Positions 56,264 to 64,000 of a DNA stretch of 64,000 nt are shown here, piece by piece. Each line of letters begins with the position of its first letter. The first letter of the stretch is position 1. Made by a program: the position numbers and the translations under genes. The notes beneath the pieces are model-generated. The model saw only the letters and a list, made by a program, of their open reading frames with translations, did no database searches and was not told the origin of the DNA. Origin of the DNA: Amanita rubescens (Eukaryota; Basidiomycota; Agaricomycetes; Agaricales; Amanitaceae); assembly GCA_015039365.1 (NCBI GenBank), contig WION01000109.1:1-64000 (forward strand). Reading direction: 5' to 3'.

Positions 56264-59200
56264 GTAGAATACCGGGAAACCAGTACTGACTGATATCGGT
56301 GTTCTTTTCTGTTCAGTTTAATCTTTCTACGTTTCTGTATAAACGTGCTTGTGTACTTGTATCTCATTTGCCACCGTCTGCACGTAAATCAGAGATTTCA
56401 ATCCCACGTTATCACTTTGAGGAGTTTGACTTTCAGGTCAATACTTTTCAGTTCGGAAGAAATCCTCTCATCACTTCGAGGAATTTGTAGTTATTCACGG
56501 CAGTAGTCTATCAGAATGCGCATGATGATCTATGAACCTATTGATGTAAAAATTCATGCGTCGAGAGTTCTCTGTTCGTTTCCGCTTGCAGTAATTGTGG
56601 GCGTTGGTGGGCATATGTTTGTTCGCGCAGTTAGACAATAGATCCGGTCCGACATTCTTCCACTAAACCACGTTTTGGCGTCCTGTCAAGGCTTTGACAG
56701 GCAATCCGTAAGATGTGATGGTCCCTTGATTGTTCTGCCTCGCGCTTGCACCAGTGATCTCACAGGTCGAGTCAACAATAAAGACATATGTCAGTAAGAT
56801 CCGTCAAGACTACCCATCCAAACACCTTTTGTAGTTGGCCGGTCGTATCGGCAAACGAAGCTGAACCGACAGGGATATTGACGAGTGGAGACCGCGTGTT
56901 GTAGGTAGCAGATACATCGTCGACGCGAAAAGAAGCCATAATTGCATACCGGCTAAAGCCAACTCCGAATGACCGAGAGTGTCTTCCATATCGATCTGCG
57001 CCACCATCATGATATTACACCATCGAATGCTTCCCAGGTTATATCGGACGTTGAATCAGAAGACCACCGCGGAAGAACGTGAATTCATTGATGGCTAGTC
57101 GCCATAGCCTGTCGCAGACGCGTGAGCAGCGAAAGAAAAGAAGGTATGTCGATGCGTCATACCGTCGAAAAAGGGCCTGTTCAGGGATGATAGCGGCATT
57201 TACCTACGTTCCCGCCCGCGGAGCCAACCAGGGATATCAAGAACGCTCAATTTAGGATTAGCTTCGTGTTCCCGGCGGCACCCAGTAATATAGACAGGAG
57301 AACCGCGATAATATCGGAACCGGCGGATAACTGTGTCGGTGTTTCCTTGATATATGCTATTGACTAGCGGCTTTTGGAAAACGTGCCATGAGGAATGAGT
57401 CATGGAGTATAAACTGTTTTTGGATTGACATGAAGACAATGCGACCGCCTCTGCGGGTATCGTACGACACAAAAGGGAAGGATGCCACCATAAGGATTCC
57501 GGACCTTGATGATTGCGCCCAACTCGCACAGACGTGTAGCAAGCTGAGGGGCGCAATACCTCTATACACCGTTGTTAAAACTTGAGACGCCAAGCGCCTG
57601 CTTCGCCCTTGCAAAGATTTTCCTTGTGCCGCCTTCCGGCTTGTAGCACCGGGGCGTATGTTTGTTCAGACATTCGAGATCTGACGATTACCAGGTACAG
57701 CAGGCCACCGTCGGAGCCGCGTTCGTCTCAGACGTTCGGGAGCAGGAGAACTTTGATTACCCGACGCGTATCTCATTCTTTACGATGTTTAAAATATTGA
57801 TGGTTTGATTTGTAAAAGCTAGAATACATCATTGCAGGGAAAAGGTGTTTCGACCGTGACCATTTCACCATCGCAAACCACTACTGTGCGGGCGGTCCCA
57901 GGGTCGACTATGGCCCAGAAGACGAAGAAGACAAACGACGGTGAAGATCCTCTGCCATCGTCACAAGGTCCAGAGGCGAAACCTGCACGACGGAAGAGTT
58001 GAGACCGAACGGCGGGAAATGGCGGGAAATCGGAGCGTGGTGCAAACATGCGCAAATGTCACACCATCTCCCTCCCACCGTGACTTCCTTTTCCGTTTCA
58101 AACGACTCGGAAATCGGCAAGTTTATCGGTACGAGAATGCCCAAACTACGAATGAATGCTGTACAAGTTATCTGATTAACGTCTGCAACACCCTGCAGGT
58201 GACAGTTTTCCGTGATTCGGGGAAACGCGTTATGTGGTAGAAATTGGCTGAAGGTAAGAAGGACTTTTACGTCCGAAAAATTGGCTCATCTGTGGCGATT
58301 CAGAGCAGAACCAGTACTGCTAGTTTGCTAAGGATAACTTGTGACGACGACACGGATGCGGCACAAGTTGGTGAGAGATTTTTTTAGATTCGCCCGTTGC
58401 CCTATCGCCGGATCCACAAAGTATGCAGGTCTGTGGCACAAGGTTCCTTCACCATTCCTTTCTCTAATTTCCATTTGCCGATATGTCTGCCGTGACAACT
58501 AACATTCCTACGTGGCATAGGACTTTTATCGTTTGAAAATTACGCGGTTTGACTGGGCTCCATCAAGATCATAAGACAGCGTCAATTTTTCGAGTGCAGG
58601 AGGACTATCTTCATTCTCAGGCGATGTTCTCGCTCCTCCGCTATATATACCCTCGTGAGCTTAGCGAATTGTACTCGGTGTCCATGTCTAACGATGTGAT
58701 TTAGATTGCCGGAATGAAAGGCACAGGTTGTTCCCCGACACCAACGCCCCGTGAAATCGCCCCTGTCAGCCGGTAAGTGTCAGGTACCTCTCGGTGTCCA
58801 GAATTCTCCTTTTGACATCAGTCTCCACCAGGCCAGGAAGAAGGGCCATATCTTCGGCTCTAGACGCCCGGAAGGTGACGTCTTCAGATGGTCATTTTCT
58901 TATCGTCAAGGACGAGAAAATAAAAATATACTTATCAATGACCGCGTCGCTGCAGCGACAACCCCAGTTTCAATTTTGTTTACCTGTACCGCTCCCTAGA
59001 TATTCAAGCTCTGAAACTCAAAGCAAGCTGTAACCCCGTCCGAGCCCATCACATTGTGGAGGTCAACTTTGACAACCTGTTTTCCCAGACTGAAGAACAA
59101 GCTTCATCAAAATTAGGAAATCGCACTAATGCAGCGCCCTTAACATGACTTACAATGATATCAGTCACCCAGATATAGATCCAGTATCCCACAGCGCTCG

Positions 59201-59908
59201 AGGATGCACAGCCTACCGCGGGCCTTCTGCTCCAAATCCATTGTATGTTCCTTAGATAGACACAATAACTTGAGCATAACGGTACTTGTCCTTGTCCGAT
59301 GTACGAGGATGTACGGGATTGTCCGTAGGACAAATAAAGCCAAATGCCTTTCGATAACTTATAAAAAACCGTCAGATTCAGCCAATGTGGAGTCAGACCT
59401 CAACGTGGGGGAGGAGAGGAGTCTCGTGCCCTCCGCACTTGAGACCCTCCTCCCCCGATACATTCAGACTGCTTCGGAGCCCGGCCGCGAAATGACACTG
59501 TACTACCATTCAGGTGCGCGACTCCAAGTCTTATTGACGTCTCTGACCCCAATGATGTAGAGTACCCAAGTGCCGTCATCCAGGAATCATGTACACTTTG
59601 CCTTGTTATGACGCCCCTTCGACGTCCCGGTTAGTCGGCGTTATGTCGATCACCTATCGAAGGCGACCATAGGACTTCCTATTGCATTGGCGTCCGTATA
59701 TTGTTGGGTAGCGCAGTTCCCATCCCACCATTACAACGCATAAGCCTCGCCGGTCGTTTGGACCGGACGACAATTCCGGTCGAGCTCGTTCTCAGTGATT
59801 ACCCAGAGCGAACTCATCTATATTTCAATTGACGCAACAATCATCAGTATGTTCCTCGTTTCCCTACTGTTATCAGCGTTTAACCCAATTCTACCATAGC
59901 TTACACCA
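56264..59908. other. Long stretch without a supported gene
   Basis: Frames are short and lack family motifs. Near 58642 cgctatatataccctcgtgagcttagcgaattgta resembles the promoter part of the type D LTR (38237-38280), so an old LTR scrap may lie there. A 30-codon frame MAQKTKKTNDGEDPLPSSQG starts at 57911 but has no support. Confidence 0.4.
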
Positions 59909-60346
59909 ATGCCAGTTGCACCTTCCACATCAGCGCTACAGGCGCCTAACGCTGCAGGGTTATCTCGACCCGACGTCTCGACGCATCAAATCAATCTACT
60001 GAGCTGGGTTCCTTACTCCACTCGCACCATATTAGCCGATTATCTTCTACGAGGTCATCCTTACTGTATCAGGTATGCCATCTCGTCCTGGCCAGAGTCA
60101 GTACTTCCAGTGGATCATTGGGAGTATTTCGAATTCTTACCGGCCACAACCCCTTGTCTGTCGACGGTGGTATTAAGATTACCATCCCATTTCAGACTGG
60201 AGGTGCGCTCTTCATCGCAGTTCATTACCGTCGCAGACGTCCTGCGCGCACTGTACGATGTCCGGGCGCACTTCCCAAATGCAGCCATTCTCGGGCTCAG
60301 TTATGCGGGTTTAGACAACTATTTCAATGTAAACTTAGAGTTGTAA
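59909..60346 (+). CDS. DUF6699-type protein, 145 aa
   Basis: A single-exon frame with ATG at 59909 (MPVAPSTSALQAPNAAGLSR). The domain occupies about residues 26-120: HQINLLSWVPYSTRTILADY, then FLPATTPCLSTVVLRLPSHF, then LEVRSSSQFITVADVLRALY. Family knowledge: the pattern 'hxLL ... ATxPxxxxhxLxxPxxxxxhxV ... hTVxDVLxAhY' is the DUF6699 domain, widespread and expanded in Agaricomycetes, with no known biochemical role. The frame is intact and the length is normal for the family. The typical Trp-Asp (WD) near the start of the domain is not obvious, so the call is good but not certain. Confidence 0.6.
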   Translation: MPVAPSTSALQAPNAAGLSRPDVSTHQINLLSWVPYSTRTILADYLLRGHPYCIRYAISSWPESVLPVDHWEYFEFLPATTPCLSTVVLRLPSHFRLEVRSSSQFITVADVLRALYDVRAHFPNAAILGLSYAGLDNYFNVNLEL

Positions 60347-61686
60347 TATTAAATGCTTGGGATTTTCGCGAAATGTACTCGTATCCTTGTCTGCCATATT
60401 TTCTTTTCATAGAACTTTGTGTTACACAATCCAAGTTATCTCGTGCGCCATCGCGACTCCGACGTGCTTCTCAGACATGGTTGGCGTTTACTGTTAGTTC
60501 GACTCGGCGATTCAACTTATAGCATCCTCATGGTCCATATGCATATAATATTAGTATTAGTATGTTCTCCGTTCCTCAGCGTTCCTCTCATCATCGGCCG
60601 CGTCAACGATTCATTCTATGGACATCAATGATATCAAAAGCTTATTTCCTAAAATACGGTCATCTAATTGATGTTTTACTTATGTTTGCAATGTCGACTA
60701 TGACACATGGAAGCTCACTTGGCTATGAGACACAGGTGGGGAACCCACAAGATACAAAGAAACCGTCAACGCGTCCGAGTCTCCCACACGCTATTAGTTC
60801 TCAGTATTGGGGTCAATTCAATTGTCGTTGCCTCAATGGAAATTTGCAACTGACCTGCTGATCCGCTAATCCAATAGTGGATGATACTTTCCCTCTTTAG
60901 GTGCCATTCAAGTTACTACCCACGTCTAGAACCAGAAAAGGCGCGGGTGCTGTTGGCCCTGTGATCGTTATCATCGGCTAACGAACACAACGGGCCCTAT
61001 AAAGCGCGGAAAATTTAGGGCTTCAGAGTGGACACATGACGAATATTTCACAGGACAGTGGACACGTGGAGCTATGAAATGTAAAGGTCCCAACTTGGAA
61101 TACCATTGTAGTACGGCCAGTTTTCTGAGGACTCAGTGGAGGCAAGGCACCGTCACCGTTTGGCATGCCGTACACTACCATTACGAAACTGCGGTCTCAT
61201 GTTCCAACCCTGATATAATCACGTTAACTTATTCTCTAACGACGCGATCCCTGAACGACAATCATCCCGACTTTCGGTCAGTACCTTTTGATCCAGAGGC
61301 TGTTGCTCGAATCCGAGGGATCGGGGGTCCAAAGTACATTCTTGTTTGCTTATTCATCGTCATCTTACCCTGATTTTATAGGGACTATATCATGGTCATT
61401 TCATCACAGTAAAAATACAATCAAAGGTGACTACTATATACGATAAGTGGATACGATATAATTCACTTGCCCTGGGATGCTAAAATTTAGGCGGTGGCCA
61501 AGGCCTACCGCATTCTACAGATACAAATTAAGGCGTCTTGTATGCTGGGCGGGCAAAATATCGTTCAAATGTGGGGTATTGTTGGAGGCCGAAAAATTAA
61601 CGTAGTATTGTCCTCTTCATGCTCAACACGGGCTGCCGTGGTTATCGTTGTCGAATTGCTTGAGTTCGAATGTATCCTAATATAAA
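60347..61686. other. Intergenic, no gene seen
   Basis: Plus-strand frames such as 61074-61373 lack family features. Nothing repetitive was noticed. Confidence 0.4.
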
Positions 61687-63126
61687 TTAGCAACCTTGAT
61701 CGCTAGGCAAAAATGAGGGACTCACACTTTGCATACTATGATTGATGCCGGAAATTATAGGTGTCGTCAACGTGTCGGCCGTGGTAGCTTCGCTCCGATC
61801 AGACTGGTTCTTCAACAGTATAGATCGACCGTTCAATCTGTACGGTCCAAGGATGAGGCACGCCTTTGGCGTCTCGGGAGTCACTCACAGAGTTACCAGC
61901 GACAGGGCATATACTAATAGCGATTACGTTAGCCAGTGCTCGGCGATCATTTTCTGATACCTACCGCTTGTGATGATTGATGTGAGAGAAATCCAGGGAC
62001 CTGTAGCCGAATAAGAAAATGCCACCTGTCACATGCATCGGGCAACCAACCTGGGTTAGCGACAGTGTAGTACTGCATGTCAAGAATAAGCCATAAGCGG
62101 GCACGATCACACCTGGACACTTACAAGAACGACAATAGCGACGGCGAGTATGCTAGCTCGCCATTTAAAGACGGTTTAAGAGCATCGTAGTGAAAAAGGG
62201 TTACCTTGTAATCATGCCTGTTTCTTTTGAAGTTTCAACGAGAGTTTAAGTTTCGGGAGGAGAAAAGACTTACGGACCGTCCATAGCACCACCGTTTCTA
62301 GTATATCCGAAGATCTAGCGCGGAATGAGCGTCAAGTTGCTCAAGACACATACTAGTATCACTCACCTTGGCGTGTTATTCATACCTTCATTCCGCCTCA
62401 TCCTGAGCAACTTGTAACAAAGGGTCCCCGTAATCACAAGGTCCACAGCCCCTGTGGCACTGTACCAAGAAATGAATAGCCATTCAAACTGTTTTTCAAG
62501 CCTAACGAAGACTGCTGGATTTTGATTGAAGAAAATCTTATTATAGGCCATGCCTGCGCATAGATTATAAAAGATGACTATCCAGCATGAGATTGAGATG
62601 AAGTGTTTCTTCGATAAGCGATAGATCCGGTACACGTAAATAGCCTAACGAGTTCGATTAATCATTTTAGAGTTAGCGCAAGACGAGATGAGGGAGGCAG
62701 GTTACAGAACGGAGTAAAGAGACTTACCTGGACCATGCACTGAGTGAACGACGCAAAAAAAGAACCTATGTTGATTGTAACTGGTATTACCCCGACGGCC
62801 GGTCCAATCGCTGTCATCAGCTGGTGAAAACCGTACGCGAAGCACACAAGGTAAGTTGTGTAGAACGCCCTGCTGAAGGTTAGAAATGGCCCGCGAAAGT
62901 CGGAGGGACGGTACCATATCACGCCGACCTAACCAGTATACGGTCAAATTATGTCATTTTTCATCATTTTTAAATGCGCCCTCACCGACACTTTCAGCAT
63001 GATGTAGTCCGTTCGAAAAGTACGATAATAGGAGATTGCTTGGAGTGTCGTCATGCCCCACATCGTGGATGAAACCAGGAGCGATGCTTCAAAGGAGTCG
63101 AGCAAGCTCCTCTGGAAGTCGGACAT
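61687..63126 (-). CDS. DUF6534-type multi-pass membrane protein (3' exons uncertain)
   Basis: The minus strand starts MSDFQRSLLDSFEASLLVSS (63126), followed by TMWGMTTLQAISYYRTFRTD. An intron at about 62982-62939 leads to GVIWYRPSDFRGPFLTFSRA, FHQLMTAIGPAVGVIPVTIN and IGSFFASFTQC. Another intron leads to VYRIYRLSKKHFISISCWIV and WYSATGAVDLVITGTLCYKL then LRMRRN. Later parts read SSDILETVVLWTV (about 62300), SILAVAIVVL, and a final exon with GPYRLNGRSILLKN. Family knowledge: this order of membrane helices with a 'vDhhIxGxLCxxLxRxR' loop is the DUF6534 family, abundant in Agaricomycetes and functionally unknown. The join after MRRN meets a stop in the only suitable frame, so this copy may be damaged at its 3' half or spliced in a way I cannot resolve. 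Confidence 0.6.
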
Positions 63127-63575
63127 AGTGCACGAAGGGGAAAAGGAGCAGAAGCGAGGACGCTGTGATGAAAGAGGTGACCACGAGAGAAATACATGGC
63201 CAACAATTCAGTCTAGCCATATTTGTCCGACCAGGGTCGAAAATCAAAGTTCGTCCTTGAGGTAGGGTTGAAATGATTTCTGAAAACCTGCGGAAAAAGT
63301 CAGGCATCTAAAGTACTCCCGATCTTGCTCAACCCTCTCGTGTCCCCATCTTCAGTGACCGCGTCGAAAATTGCTGAGCACCATGGACACACCCATCCAT
63401 GTGCTCTCCCGCATCTTAGTCGCTTAACTCCACAGCAGACATAGCAAACGGAAAATAACTTACAATGCATCTGAGGTTCTATTACGATCCTATCGCTGGA
63501 AACCCATGGCCAGTGAGTCGGTAAGTGTGAATAGCGCCGAAAAAAAAATTCCCAAAATAGAAGTACAGCAGGGTA

Positions 63576-64000
63576 TTAGTTTCCATCCCCTTCCTGGCCA
63601 GCCTGGCCGATCAACTGCACCGTGTGTTCCCACAACTTCGCTTCTGACTCCTTCGTCCCATGATACCTCACAAAACCAATGTCGTCTGATGTCTCGTTCC
63701 GGAAAGAGGCTCCCTCTCTGCCCTCAATCAAAGCGTAGAGCATGTACTCTGCACAATTCTCTGCCGTTTCGGGCCTGAACCACGCGAGGGTGTATAGGAA
63801 CAAGCGCCAGGCCCAATGGACAGTTTGTAACGCTGGCGTGTCCACCACCCCCGGATAAATGTGAGTAAAAGCGATACCGGGTTCTCTGTCAGCAAACTCC
63901 TGCAATATGTTTCAGTTGCTTACACTCATACGAAAGAGGTAGTACAGACCGCCATCATCAAATCATTGTAAGATAAAGTGGTAAACGAGCACCCCATACC
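63576..64000 (-). CDS. Short-chain dehydrogenase/reductase, C-terminal part (continues beyond window)
   Basis: The minus strand enters at 64000 with an exon to 63950 reading FTTLSYNDLMMA. A 50-nt intron (63949-63900) follows, and the last exon runs 63899-63576. It reads EFADREPGIAFTHIYPGVVD, then TPAL, then ETAENCAEYMLYALIEG and KESEAKLWEHTVQLIGQAG. Family knowledge: YNDLMxxEFAxRxPxhxFxHxYPGxVxT and CAxYMLYAL ... KLWEHT are the C-terminal signature of fungal retinol-dehydrogenase-like SDRs, which use NAD(P)H on unknown substrates. The Rossmann motif and catalytic Tyr-x3-Lys are off the window, so activity cannot be judged. The frame seen here is intact. Confidence 0.75.

Noticed and set aside
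57388..57585. F-box or LRR-like frame (DLDDCAQLAQTCSKLRGAIP)
   Set aside because: The resemblance to F-box proteins is limited to a few residues and neither flank continues it.
1..64000. tRNA, rRNA or CRISPR loci
   Set aside because: I noticed no cloverleaf-like sequence with A and B boxes, no rRNA-like sequence and no regularly spaced repeats, although a tRNA could be missed by eye.

Overview
The window looks like a gene-poor, transposon-rich stretch of a basidiomycete chromosome, most likely an Agaricomycete. The real genes have short GT-AG introns of about 34-70 nt. They include families typical of mushroom-forming fungi: a DUF6534-type membrane protein, a DUF6699-type protein and MLKL-NTD-like helical-bundle proteins. 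Most of the rest is made of nested fungal transposons. All family assignments are by eye, with no database search.

Layout. 1-2430: decayed remnants of two host genes, a kinesin-14 motor (+) and a WDR59/Mtc5-like WD40 protein (-). 2642-6982: one large multi-exon gene for an unrecognised 1344-residue protein with a GSLFSGEE repeat and two C2H2-like fingers. 7360-8250: a C-rich minisatellite. About 8300-16073: a broken Rep/Pif1-helicase Helitron split by two solo LTRs (11566-11995, 12903-13439) and an internally deleted Tc1-like element (14126-15285). 16074-17100: a Gypsy LTR and gag fragment. 17149-18412: the 3' end of a Copia element (-). 18413-20060: an LTR and internal fragment of a non-coding LTR element. 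20061-30084: a near-complete Copia element with about 99% similar LTRs, an extra 5' ORF, gag, and a pol broken by one frameshift. 30085-39565: fragments and nested LTR elements ending in TGTAAC/GTTACA, including a 2.6-kb non-coding element with identical LTRs.

39566-53000 is host-like and less repetitive, and carries the most interesting content. Four genes (45396-46241 on +; 48418-49591, 50258-51336 and 51825-52848 on -) encode 222-333 residue proteins with the same four-exon plan. The second exon is 146 bp in three of them, the third is 139 or 142 bp. Each has an N-terminal helical bundle like the MLKL/HeLo-like cell-death domain and a variable disordered tail. Two tails share a Gly/Phe/Asn motif and one is very Asn-rich. 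A fifth copy at 30085-30398 was cut by the Copia element. I infer a tandemly expanded family of possible regulated-cell-death or allorecognition effectors. Diverged duplicated blocks of about 0.7-1 kb lie around the cluster.

53825-64000: an intact BUB3 gene, a small unknown gene, a DUF6699-like gene, a DUF6534-like membrane protein gene, and the 3' end of a short-chain dehydrogenase gene that runs off the right edge. Long stretches between these show nothing I can support as coding.
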